Shown: piece after piece, positions 45,953 to 56,127 of the stretch
Layout: each line of letters begins with the position of its first letter
Numbering within the stretch: the first letter of the stretch is position 1
Source of the DNA: Dicyema japonicum
Lineage: Eukaryota > Dicyemida > Rhombozoa > Dicyemidae
NCBI GenBank assembly: GCA_011109175.1
Contig: RDEW01000040.1
Coordinates: forward strand, 248,001-312,000
Direction of reading: 5' to 3'
Length of the DNA: 64,000 nucleotides
Position numbers and translations under genes: made by a program
The notes under the pieces: generated by a model
The model's input: the letters and a program-made list of their open reading frames with translations, nothing else
Database searches by the model: none
Told to the model about the DNA's origin: nothing

Positions 45953-47848
45953 TCATCCAAACTTGAGATATTTTGTCCTCCCTCCTTCCTTCATCAGTTT
46001 GATGCAGAGCTCAATCGCCTTAAGCTGGTTACTACAAATACTCCACACAACTACATTGAAACAACAGAAGTCCCAGTAGCCATGAATTCCACGAACTGTT
46101 CTGCACATTCTCCGAATTTTACTTTCAGCTAACATTACCACACGGACAAACCTCCTCAGACGGATTCACGACCTGTTGCATGCAGTCTATGGTCATGAGC
46201 CTCAGGAACCTGTCGTGATTGACCACAACTGCCCGTTAAACCCAACTAGAACTATTAAATATCCGTGGCAGTAAATGCTGTCCGTTCTCGGCGATTATTC
46301 TCCTCATTAGGTAGGCGTAATTCATCTTTTGGCTAAGTTCCCCCTATACTCAGCTTGAATCGATACCTTCTTGTTCAGTATGTCCATAGTGTCCACAATA
46401 ACGTCTAAGGGGCGATTAATATCATCGAATTTATCAGTTTTAGGCTAAAATAAGGCAATTTATACGCAAAATTCGATGAGGTGTTCACAAAGTCTTCAAC
46501 ACAAAAATATGAGTTTGTACCGTGCATATAAACACGGAAGATTGTCTGTATGAGGTTGTAGTTCTTTAGTCTAAGGCCCTAACATTAAAATTCTTCAACA
46601 AAATACCATTTCCAGGACAATATCGAGAAATTTGTCTAAAACGGTGAAACAAGCAACTCACGGTCCATCGAATCGCTTAGTAAATATTGCCTCACGGTCA
46701 CCGCGTGGAAGAAAAAGTTGGCCAACCGATCACTGATCGGATTGTCATAATAGTTCATAGCGTAGGCTATTCTACACACGTGTATTATAGTCGAAGTTTC
46801 AAAACATTCTAAAATAAGCAAATCAGCAAACCAATGTCCAGAGTCCTAAACTGATTGATCAACGACAGCGCACAAGAGACTCCATCATCATTGACCACCT
46901 TCAGTCTTGCGATGTTGTGTAAGATGGCGTTTAATGTCCCCTGGTTGCAGGTAACTCTGTTTTCGACCATCTGGTGCAAAACAGTCTTAAGTAAAAAGAC
47001 GGGCAAACGTCTGAGACCTTGAGAATTTGCCTAATGGTATTGGTTTTCAAAAGAATGGCAGTCAAATAGCAGTTGTAGACAACAGTAGGCACTGTAGTGA
47101 ACCATTGAGCAAACCTTTCTGGGTGAGGTCCAGTTCGTGGAAGTAATCTTCAACTTTATGAAAATCGTTGAGCTAGAATTAGCAGAGACCTTACATTTGC
47201 GGCTGAGAGAATCTTGAAAATTTTTGAATGTGAAGATTTGGGGAAATCCTCACAGGGAATGTTGTTGAATGAGAGCAAAGCCACCAGTTTGGAAAGAAGG
47301 GAAGGTTCAATTTCGACGGAAGCTAAATTTGAGGTATTTCATACTCTTTTTTAATTGCTCGTAGTAGAACTGGGCCCTCTGCGGGTTCTGACGTTCAACA
47401 GCGTCCTTTAAATTTTCGAGGTCGGGCTTACTCGAGTCGTATAGAGATTCGGGGGCAAAGTTCTGACCATTGAGCCTACAAATACCTTGTTTTCGCTTAG
47501 ATTGTAGCGAAAGTGGTAGGGATGCTTGTTTATGTACCACTTGGCCACATTCTTGCCGGCTAAAATCAGATTTAGTTGTTTGCCCTAAAAATAATAAGAA
47601 AATCAAAACCGGCCCGAAATATCGCAGAGGACGAAATTTTAGATCATGGGTGCATCCGATAGTCCTCTTTAATTGAGAGGAGGAAAGAGCCTTGAGGACT
47701 GCATATGAATCCCTATTTAGATAATAGATAATATACCTGTTTTGTCGGACTGGGATTGCGAATAGTGGGTCACTTCCTGTTGATTTTGCTCGAAAATTGC
47801 TTGGGTTTTTAAAACCTTACAACCTTATTATCACCGAAAAATTGGCAT
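45953..47848 (-). CDS. PTCD3: Pentatricopeptide repeat protein PTCD3 / mitoribosomal protein mS39
   Basis: Component of the animal mitochondrial small ribosomal subunit. A basic presequence MPIFRNFRAKSTGSD leads into DSYAVLKALSSS, LAGKNVAKWYINKHPYHF, FAPESLYDSSKPDL, AQFYYEQLKK, PPR helices (QMVENRVTCNQGTLNAILHN) and DHKFLDIVLEMGLRLKNYN. Placed introns: 47800-47834, 47713-47736, 47585-47609, 47463-47485, 47323-47344, 47173-47194, 46809-46831, 46636-46661 and 46579-46606 (35, 24, 25, 23, 22, 22, 23, 26, 28 nt). Other junctions (46.85-47.1 and 45.95-46.5 kb) were not resolved. The family-specific match around the ENVAK-type motif and the C-terminal DHKF block make PTCD3 more likely than other PPR proteins. 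Confidence 0.85.
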
Positions 47849-47949
47849 GGAACTTTGTACACATGATGGTGGTTCGTTTGAATTTTATTAAATTGTTATA
47901 ATTATTAAATTATTGCTTTATTGAATTTATTAATTGGTATATTAACGGT

Positions 47950-48165
47950 GTAAGAATCCTGAGAGACGCCATGTGATCCATCTGTCTCAGGAGGCCCTTC
48001 TGGCTTAACTAACGTCTGATGACATCGGATCTGAAGGTCGTGGGTTCCAAATCCGAAAGATTAAGTTTTCAGGGAAGGTCAATTCTTGTCAAACAGATCC
48101 CACCCGTGAGGCGACGAGTCTTTCTGTCACGACACAGTGGTTAAAAGGATCTTCCTACCTTTCTC
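47950..48165 (+). repeat. Dispersed repeat R copy containing a tRNA-like segment
   Basis: GACGCCATGTGATCCATCTG opens the R block and GAGGCGACGAGTC (48110) closes it. Between them, 48000-48060 has an A-box-like TGGCTTAACTAACG and a B-box-like GGTCGTGGGTTCCAAATCC with tRNA spacing. Acceptor arms do not pair, so it is a tRNA-derived remnant at most. Confidence 0.5.
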
Positions 48166-49095
48166 CCTGACCAAATCCTCTAATGAAGATTGCATTATGA
48201 AAACTATTCTGCTAAAGAAAAAAGTGATGTCCGCGACGGTAAAATATTCTTCTCTACTCTACTGGAGGGGTTCTCATATTGAAATATATGGATGGAAGTG
48301 ATGTTGAGGATTGACCATTTTACTCTGGAGTAATCTGTTATCGTCGATTACTCAGAAATTCAGAAAATTCATCTCTGATTCTATGGTAACAAAATTGATC
48401 GATTCCATTAAATAAGGGGTTTAAGTTTTAGCATGAAGAGCTCAAAGCCTCTACAAATTCTCCTACGATATTTTGGATGTCACTTATGTGGATACCATTC
48501 CCTGACGAATATGGTACCCAGTACAAACTCAGACTGTCATGCCGTTGACTCTGCTAAACGGAGCAAGATGGCTAAATATTATGTGCTTTCGTATTTTCCC
48601 AATTGCCTTTGGACTTTGGATGTGTCCGGGCCTGTCATTAGAGATGTTCTCCAATAGATTGGATCACCGATCTCATTCAAGCTTGGGGATTCTCGAGAAC
48701 GGCCGTGGTTCCGCGAACGTTTTGAAATGGGGACTATTAGATGGAATACCAACTCCCTGGCTCTTGATCTGTGCTTTCTTCGAATCTTCCCATCTTCTTG
48801 GGAGATACCATAATTAATTGATTAGGAGTTCATAATTACCTAATAGATCCTTATAAAATTGCATGGGACAAGTTTCAGCTGCAATGTGAGAGTCAACCTA
48901 CGGAATTTATTATTAGGACCGTATATCCTTCATGACTTGGAAAGTGATCATCAGTGAACATCTCACTGCAGAACCGGATCGTATACAAAAGGATTTCCGG
49001 GAGGAGCAATGGCTCTGCGTAAAGTGCAGTATTATATCTCCCATGAATCTTGAGCTGATTAATTGAGAGTAAAAATCAATTTAAAAGGAAAAAAA
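48166..49095. other. Unassigned interval
   Basis: A plus frame at 48433-48657 (MKSSKPLQILLRYFGCHLCG...) overlaps another at 48539-48817 in a different frame. Neither is recognisable, and no short introns join them. Possibly old mobile DNA. Confidence 0.25.
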
Positions 49096-49480
49096 TTACA
49101 CGTTTTTATTTTGCTCGTTAAAATCATTTTTGTTTGAGCTTAGTAGAGAGTTCCCTAAAATCAAAAATAAGTATGACTTTTTTTCAGATCATTTTTGTAT
49201 CCTAGAAAATAAATATAAGGAAAAAAACTTGAAGAAAATTTGCCCAAATTCCCTAAGTTGGTGGTCATTTCTTCCATCCTTCGGTCCATCACCCTGAGAC
49301 TTCTTCTGCGGTCTAATTCAATGGTTTTTATGTTTTTTTGAGAAATCAGTTTTTCTTTAGTATTTTTGTTTCTGAGTGATTTGAACGCGTTCCTATCACT
49401 GAAGATTTTCTCTTTAAGTTCTTCAACGATTGAGAATGGGCTCCCCTAAATTTTCAAAAATCGCCTACTTTATCCGTCAT
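49096..49480 (-). CDS. Small basic coiled-coil protein with three short introns, unrecognised
   Basis: Too fragmented for a plain ORF scan. ATG at 49480 gives MTDK, then GT-AG introns of 23 (49446-49468), 27 (49202-49228) and 23 nt (49155-49177). Splicing all three leaves one uninterrupted frame of about 103 codons that ends at a stop at 49096. The protein runs GSPFSIVEELKEKIFSDRNA, then a Lys/Arg/Glu helix (KNIKTIELDRRRSLRVMDRR), then KFSSRYKNDLKKRNSLL and an Asn-rich tail. Family unknown. The exact match to local intron length supports a real gene. Confidence 0.6.
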
Positions 49481-49860
49481 TGCGGTGAATAACGGTTTTG
49501 TTGATTAAATAGCCTAATTTACCGATAATAAATTCTCAATTAATTTGTCAGACATTAATTTAAGTAGTTTTTTGTATTAAAATAGCTTCCCGGTTTTCAC
49601 AATTATTTGTGACTTTGGTCGACCCAAACCTTACTCGAAAATTAATTTCCAGGGAGACTGATCAAACTCTGGTTTTCTAAGAAAATTAAGAATTACCACG
49701 AATAATTAATTTCACGCCAAGTAAGTTTAATTTCAAATAATATTTTTTCACTGCTGATGGCACTCCTCACTGCGATGTTTGGCTACTGCTGTTTTATTGA
49801 GTAAATAACGATTTTTATTTAACTAAAATTTCCAAAAAATTACGTGATTGCGGTACTCTT
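49481..49860. other. AT-rich spacer upstream of the small minus-strand gene
   Basis: Probable promoter region of the 49.1-49.5 kb gene. No motif supported. Confidence 0.3.
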
Positions 49861-49861
49861 A

Positions 49862-50130
49862 ATTTAATTTATTCATTAACCCCTGATACACAGAGAAAGA
49901 AGTTGATAGTACAATTAATCAAATGTATACTGCTCCCACGGCAGAGAGTCCTTAATCTCGAATAAAAGTTCATCCAGACCAACGGAAAGGGAACAACACA
50001 TCCAGTTGTGGAAACCTCTCCAATGGAGTGGGGGAGAGCGAATGAACCTTCAACGTTTCATCCCTAGGCAGATGGATTACATGAGACAGAGGATTACCTG
50101 ACACTAGTAAACGAGGAAAAGATAATGCCA
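49862..50130 (-). repeat. LINE-A-like tail joined to inverted repeat R
   Basis: TTTATTCATTAACCCCTGATACA (49868) resembles the A-family tail/hairpin junction. From 49950 the reverse complement carries TTCATTCGCTCTCCCCCAC, GGAGAGGTTTCCACAACTGG and GATGTGTTGTTCCC, corresponding to the GGGGTTTCCACAACTGC block of repeat R at 18.58 kb. Confidence 0.4.
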
Positions 50131-50209
50131 CAAGGAATTTTTCGAGTTTTTAAATAAAATACTAGCGTGGGATCAATTATCATGATTCACTGTGATGCCT
50201 AGTTCAATC

Positions 50210-50670
50210 AAAAATGCCATTGAAAAGATTTAACTCTGTGCTAGAAAATGAATTTTCAATCAACTAACAAGGAAATCTTTTTTGGAATTATGTGGGATAT
50301 TTGTAACAACAAAAAAAACAATTTTTATTGAATCACATCGATCGTCATGGGTCGATAAAGTCACTAAGGCTTTTGTCGATATTCCCTTGCATAAGTTTGA
50401 ACAATAAAAGCTTACGAGACTTGTTTGAGAGTATTCGAGAAAATCTATCTTCTACTACGTTTGCCGAAAAAGTGGGGACAGAGATGTGTCAATACACTTT
50501 TGGAAGAATTTCTGATCCCAAAAAATATTTTTAATATCTTGTTGTCATTGTCTTCTGCGGCTAACTTTTCGATTATGTCGATAGATCGCGAAGACGCTGT
50601 TGAATACATTCAGAGATTGCATTTCGGAGTCGATTTATGTGGAATTAGGAAGTACTGGAATAAAGATTAA
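50210..50670 (+). CDS. Candidate host gene, exons not resolved
   Basis: Open plus-strand segments in shifting frames: SSWVDKVTKAFVDIPLHKFE (50330-50405), then either SLRDLFESIRENLSSTTFAE or the alternative frame ETCLRVFEKIYLLLRLPKKW (50410-50520), then SSAANFSIMSIDREDAVEYI ... GIRKYWNKD-stop (50540-50670). Short introns must link them, but none of the candidate boundaries was convincing. Family unknown. Confidence 0.35.
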
Positions 50671-51025
50671 TTGTAATCAAGTGCTTTCTATCACAAAAGT
50701 GGAAAAACAACATATTTTCTCCATATGTATACAACTATTTGAAAAAGTGTCCTTCCACGTCATTATTTGTTGAGAGAATTTTGTTTCATTGGAATAATTA
50801 CTATTTAAAGACCAAAATTTTAAACCCGAAAACGTTTTGAAATACACTATTCTGTATTTTAATAAAGATTTTGATTAGTTTTTCTTTTATATTAAAAAAA
50901 TTTTGTAGATAAATTTATCATAAAGTCAATTTTTGGTCAAATTTCCGATTTATAAAGTCAAAGTCAAAATCGTCCTACTCATGAGACATCCGAAACTAGA
51001 TGTTCTGAACAAAAGAAGTGTCGGT
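50671..51025. other. AT-rich gene-free interval
   Basis: No feature supported. Confidence 0.4.
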
Positions 51026-51328
51026 TCAAAAAGGATCCAGGTTCTTTACCGTCCAGTCCAAAATTGTTGATCGTCCCTCAGAAGGTCTCCAATCAGTCTT
51101 TAGTAGGAGTTGTAACCTGGTATAAGAACACGGGTTGTAGAAGCAAGACAATTGAGCGTGAAATTGACGTTTAAATAATTTTAGAGAATTTAGAAATGAG
51201 AAAAGTTGGAGATAACGAACTTTAAATTTTCTGGTTGATCTTTGAAACAAGGGCAAATCACCATGCAAGATAAAGTCACTTAATGGTTGGGATAATTTTT
51301 TACACACTGAAGAAAGAACTTTTTGCAT
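51026..51328 (-). CDS. Hypothetical ORF, 100 codons
   Basis: Starts MQKVLSSVCKKLSQPLSDFI and ends ILDWTVKNLDPF. Balanced composition with CFYNPCSYTRLQLLLKTDW in the middle. It could be a single exon of a larger gene, but no family is recognised and no flanking exons were found. Confidence 0.3.
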   Translation of the reverse strand: MQKVLSSVCKKLSQPLSDFILHGDLPLFQRSTRKFKVRYLQLFSFLNSLKLFKRQFHAQLSCFYNPCSYTRLQLLLKTDWRPSEGRSTILDWTVKNLDPF

Positions 51329-51599
51329 GATCTACAAAAATCACTTGATAATTTCAATTGAAGAGTAACGCGGGGACACGTGGATAACTAGTTATAGCGG
51401 TGGCGATTGTTAGCAAAATTTATAAATCGAACAAAAGTCGAACAATCGCTCGGTGATAGAGCGTTTTCTTAGTCCCGAATCGAAACGATTATTTAGTTTA
51501 ATCGGGAGAAGGAGGAATGAGAACGTTTTTAATGATTAAACAGTTCCTACCATGGAGGTTCCACCACTTCAGTTTTTTGACCGATTAACCACTTGGCTA

Positions 51600-51800
51600 A
51601 GTGACAGTGTCGTTTTTTAAACCCTAAGATCACAAGAAAAAATGCCAAAGCCGGTGATCCCAGCTTCCAATAATTCCCACACTCTCCTTGAGCGTTGCGC
51701 CAGCGAACTCATTGCATTCTGGAAGTTTCGAATTTCTGCGGAGGAACTCGATCTTGGAGTCTTTCTTTAAAACTGATCAGGTAGTGTGAACAATAATCAT
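51600..51800 (-). mobile_element. Family A LINE 3' end fragment
   Basis: Minus strand ends ...EAGIT before a stop (51653 region) with GGTGATCCCAGC and GATCAC arms at 51650 and 51632, as in other copies. Heavily truncated and adjacent to the larger copy that follows. Confidence 0.5.
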
Positions 51801-51829
51801 TTGACCACCTCTACCATTTGGGATTATTA

Positions 51830-53615
51830 TTATTATTATTATTACCCCAGGATCACTGGGTCAAAGAGAAAGAAATAAAAGTTCTCATCTAACTAAGTGA
51901 TCCCAGACCGACAAAGGTGAGGACGAGTCCGGCGGGGTCGAGAATCCTGAACAGCTCTTCTCATAGGACATGGCATCGGCTCACAATTTCTGTATGATTG
52001 TAGATAATTCGATAGTATTTGGAATAGAGGGCAGCTCGGTAGAACAGCCTCCTTTAATAGTTTTCGTTGTATTTCAATTAAAAAATTTTCAATAGGTTGG
52101 ATGTTGTGATCTGGTCCAATTAACCTCATTGCAGTCTCCTCGATTGCAGATAACTTCAATGTGGAAGATCGTGACATTTGCATTGCCCATGAAGGACTTG
52201 CATACGTCATCGTTGGTCGGATGAATTGTTTGTAAATCGTGGCAAGGATCCCAGTTTGATCTCTAAATATTTTTGAGAGCACTTTTAAAATTCTTAATTT
52301 TTTCAGAGCAGAAGTTACTCTGTTTTCAACATGCCGGATAAAGGTGAGTCCCTGATCAAAGGTTACTCCCAGAATCTTCGGTGTTTTGTTAATAGAGATA
52401 GCTTCGTTCTTCATAAAGACTTTTGGTTCGATACAGAGCTGTCTCTTGTAGGTGGTAAACAGTGTGACAAAGGACTTTGCTGCTGATGTGTCAAGTCTCC
52501 GCTTCGAGAGCCATAGTTCCAAGTTATCGAGCATTTGTTGAGCCAACTGAGTCGCTGATTGAATGTTTCTGTCCTTGGAGGCAAGAATGATATCGTCGGC
52601 ATATGAGAGGATTAGACAGTTTTCATTACAGGTTTGTGGCATGTCGTTTATGTAGAGATTGAAGAGTAGGGGTGATAGTGGTGAGCCTTGAGGGACTCCA
52701 TTTGGGAAATAGCGAGATCTTGATTTGATGTTGTTGCAGAGTACTTGTGCTCGTCTTCCATTTAGGAAGTTTCCAAGCCAAAGTTTCAGGTTCGGATGGA
52801 TGTTGGTTTCATATATTTTCTTTGTTAGAAGTTTCCTAGGGACTGAGTCGAACGCTTTTGTGATGTCCACGGATATAAGTACTGTCCTCTGATGGGGTTT
52901 GGGGAGTTAAATCCTTCCGCAATGAATTGTGTGAGGGTTGTAAGGTGTGTTGTCGTCGAATGGTTGTCCCGGAATCCGTGCTGGGTCGGAGGTATTGAGA
53001 TTGAGTCTTGTATTTTTTCCAAAACAAGCCTTTCAAGGATCCTTGAGACCGGACTTAGAATAGATATTGGGCGATAGGAAGATGGTTCATCTATTGGTTT
53101 GTTGCGTTTTCGGATAGGTCTGATTAGAGACTTCTTCCATATTTCAGGGATTGTGTTTGTGTTAATGGAGAGGTTGAATATATAGGCTAATAGTTCCAGG
53201 GCTCGATGGCCTAGGTGCTTCAGTTCACATGTGGTTATGTTGTCTGGTCCTTTGGCCTCTGAGTTGTTGGCCTTAGATATGGCTCTGCGAACATCCTGAC
53301 TAGTAAATAGGATCCAGTATCGAAGCGTTTTAATTCAATCTTTTTCAGGAATACTTGGTGTTCTTTTGAAAACTTCCTGTAGGATATAGATGTGTAATAT
53401 TTTATCGGAGTGTCTGGTTTTATGTAGACTTCGACTTTTCTCTCTGGGGAGGGTCTTTTGATGTTTTTGATCCACTTCCACACTCTTTGCATTGGGGGGT
53501 TTTTGTAGAGAGCTTTCGATAGTCTCGTCCATCTATTTGCATTTTCTGTCTTTATGTTGTTGTCGATCTCTCTGTTCAATTCTCGTATTTTCCTGATGTT
53601 CTCTTTCTGTTAAGA
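51830..53615 (-). mobile_element. Family A non-LTR retrotransposon with intact RT frame, 5'-truncated
   Basis: Minus-strand frame 52870-51893 (325 codons) has DITKAFDSVPRKLLTKKIY, PNGVPQGSPLSPLLFNLYIN and LSYADDIILASKD (intact catalytic DD), then a thumb region and the C-terminus RPHLCRSGIT. Upstream frames (53022-52825, 53579-53235) continue the RT fingers (FRDNHSTTTHLTTLTQFIAEG) after frameshifts. The endonuclease is absent. The 3' hairpin uses arms at 51847-51856 and 51897-51906, followed by ATT repeats at 51826-51843. This is the youngest-looking family A copy in the window. Confidence 0.85.
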
Positions 53616-53700
53616 TTCAGGCATAAAATTTATTTTTAAGGCAAAATACTAATAAAATTATTTAATTAAAATAATTTAAATATACTATTTGTGATCTTCA

Positions 53701-54702
53701 ATGCGATCTTGTGGTTATCCCTAAATTTATAAATCATAGTTCTCTCTAACATTAACCTGACAGTTCAGTCATCAAAAATTGCGAAAATCTCATCCTCCAG
53801 ATATTTGAGTTCGTCTGCCTTTGACATCAACGAGTGCAACAGAGATCTTCGTCGTCTTCAGATCGCCAAGGAAGTCGCTGTGGATCAAATGCGATTTCGT
53901 GACTGGCAGAGGGCCAACGACATCCTTTTTGGAAAGGATCGTGATTTTTCCAACTACCCGTCCTTCGAACTTCGCGAGAATACCGATCCTGTTTATTTCA
54001 AAATTATCCCTGCTTCCTGGTTCTCTCGCTTCCAATCCCTGACTGGAGTCACTGGTACTCTTACCGTTGACTGTAGGTCCATACATTTTCGCATTAACGT
54101 TCGCCTGTACTCTACTTTCCAAGGAAATCTACATTATGAACCACGATGGGAAGGAATTCCTCGTCTACCTGGCCGTGGTCTACTTCTTCGTTTCTGTGTT
54201 CGGTCCCAAGGTTCATCGACACTTGGAAAGCCTACATACGGTTGGGAATTTTGTGACCCATGTGTTTAGCAATATTTAAATTCCGAAGTGTTAGAGTTCA
54301 CCGCCAAAAATTTGGAAGTAATAAAATCTGACCGCCAATACTTTGAGAAGGCCATAAAGGAAGTTGAAGGGATCAGGGATATCTTTGCCGTGATGCGGGT
54401 TGTCCCTTATCTTAATTGCAGTACAACTTAAATCTACAGTTGGAGTCGGCCTACAGGGAGAGATTGGCAGAGTTGCATAACTCTGTTAAAAGAAAAATGG
54501 TAGTGGAAGTTGGTATTTCAGGATTTCCTGGTGGAGAGGAAGAAAACGGAGCAGAATATCCTCCAGAACTTCACCGTGGACTGGATCGTGACCCAGGTGA
54601 TGGCGGCGATTACCCCCCAGCTGGTAATCTGGGACTTATTTGTAGGAGAAGGATAGTCTTAATGCGGCTATTGGACAGCTCAGACTGATTGCTAGCAAAT
54701 GA
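53701..54702 (+). CDS. ATP5PB: Mitochondrial ATP synthase Fo subunit b
   Basis: Peripheral-stalk subunit in the inner mitochondrial membrane. Seven exons with introns of 50, 22, 29, 23, 22 and 22 nt (53714-53763, 54055-54076, 54241-54269, 54399-54421, 54500-54521, 54624-54645). Spliced CDS is 834 nt (277 aa). A presequence rich in Ser/Arg (KISSSRYLSSSA) is followed by SLTGVTGPYIFALTFACTLL, the diagnostic LSKEIYIM, VFGPKVHRHLESL and a long helix YNLNLQLESAYRERLAELHN, ending AAIGQLRLIASK. Start chosen at 53701 because the first 50-nt intron puts ATG in phase with the presequence. Converges on OST4 with 62 bp between stops. Confidence 0.95.
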
Positions 54703-54764
54703 TTGACTTAACTCACTAATATGACTAATATAAATTGGTGTTTTTTACTAATAGGGAAAACGCT

Positions 54765-54878
54765 TTATTTGGGTAAATTGTTAGTGTCATCGTCCATGTG
54801 GATGTATACTGTTATGAGGAAGAATATCCCCATTCCTAGCAGATTTGTTATTATTACTAGCTCCTGCACTCCAATCAT
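54765..54878 (-). CDS. OST4: Oligosaccharyltransferase mini-subunit OST4
   Basis: A 37-residue intronless protein: start MIGVQELVIITNLLGMG, then IFFLITVYIHM and a short polar tail (DDDTNNLPK). This matches the OST4 family in length and pattern: N-terminal M-I-x-x-x-Q/V, one transmembrane helix with the N-x-L-G core, and a charged end. OST4 stabilises the STT3-containing oligosaccharyltransferase complex in the ER membrane. Easily missed because it is below normal ORF length cut-offs. Confidence 0.88.
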   Translation of the reverse strand: MIGVQELVIITNLLGMGIFFLITVYIHMDDDTNNLPK

Positions 54879-54942
54879 CACAAACACGTCTTACTAATTT
54901 TAAATATATTTTAATTTATTATTTAATTGTATTATAATTTAT

Positions 54943-55167
54943 TTATTGGGTAACAAGCTTCAGCTTTAGATGCTTTTTACGAAATCTCATCCTCGAGGAG
55001 AGCATGGAGGCACAAAAAATTGTTTGTAATGTCGCATAGTAGCGAGATGACTCTTTAGGTTGCGCTTTGTACATAATAATTGGCTTTGGTTCAAAGATAG
55101 TCATGGTGAGGGAGGACCCAATGGGGAATGAAGTGAGAGTTTTTAGTCTGTACGTACTTATGTACAT
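54943..55167 (-). CDS. Hypothetical protein exon(s), minus strand upstream of OST4
   Basis: 74-codon frame with SFPIGSSLTMTIFEPKPIIM, YKAQPKESSRYYATLQ and a basic C-terminus RMRFRKKHLKLKL. The MYISTYRL start may itself be preceded by a splice site. Composition looks protein-coding; the family is not recognised. It reads in the same direction as OST4, 64 bp upstream of the OST4 start. Confidence 0.4.
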   Translation of the reverse strand: MYISTYRLKTLTSFPIGSSLTMTIFEPKPIIMYKAQPKESSRYYATLQTIFCASMLSSRMRFRKKHLKLKLVTQ

Positions 55168-55169
55168 CC

Positions 55170-56100
55170 GTTATTCGTCAATGAGGTAGAGCGAATTAGT
55201 AAATGAATATTTATCCACCAGTCTAGTTATCACAGTGACTTATCCAGATGGGCATTTTCGGTGATGATTATGAACTTCCTTAATTGGTTGTTTTAAAATT
55301 TTCTTTCTCGGTTTCCAACTCATCCTGATACTGCCGTAGGTGATTTCCTTACTATTCCCATGATAATACTCTTAGAGATCTCAACGAGAATTAAAGAACT
55401 TTAAAGGAGTGTCATATGCAGCTGATGCTTATCAAGGAAAACCAAGATCTTTTAGTTGGTTTCTATTTTTTATTAAAGTTTTAAGATTTGTTTGAACTAG
55501 AAGTGAATTAAGTTGTTTTCTCCGATGTCTGGGACTGGGAAAACAGGAAAGGAGTTTCATGAATCGGTTCGCAGGAGATATATTCTCAATACTAGCAGAA
55601 TTATTCATAGAGTAGAAAAATACTGATAGGTTGCCAGGGAGTTAACGGTTACAATAAATGAGGGTTCACATAAGTCCCTCTTAAAGAAGGTTAAAGTAAC
55701 CTTCTTGAGTGACTGTCAGAGTGAATGGTTCAAGAATTCTACTTTGGTCGCACTTTGAAGCAGTCAATGGAAATCGTGGTGAGGGAATACCATAGTTCTC
55801 TTCCAAGAGTACTTTCATGTTGTTTTATGGGCGAGAAAGATCCGTCGAGCATCAAATTATTTTCCAATCGCACAATAGAGCATAAATTGTAGAGTTCCAT
55901 TTTTTATATTCTTTGGCCAGTGGATGCCTACGATTTTCCACAGCTGATTTCTGTGGTGATTATTATTATTTTTTATTTATTAACCTGATTTTGTGGAGAT
56001 TAAGAATAATGAATAAACAAATTGTAAATTAATTTATTAAAGAAAATGAATCAGTTATTTAAAAAATTATATTTCAAATATAAAAAAATTAAAATAGCAC
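55170..56100. other. Gene-free interval
   Basis: No supported exon. A TTATTATTA run and TTATTAACC near 55970-55985 resemble family A tails but lack the hairpin. Confidence 0.35.
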
Positions 56101-56127
56101 GTGCTCTCGTCGACGATTGTTGTGGAA

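Noticed and set aside
48000-48062. Functional tRNA gene
   Set aside because: The acceptor and D arms do not pair; only box-like segments are present.
53790-54122. 110-codon minus-strand ORF and the longer plus frame 53805-54269
   Set aside because: Both are shadows of ATP5PB: the real frame leaves 53805-54269 at a 22-nt intron (54055-54076), and the minus frame is antisense to its exons.
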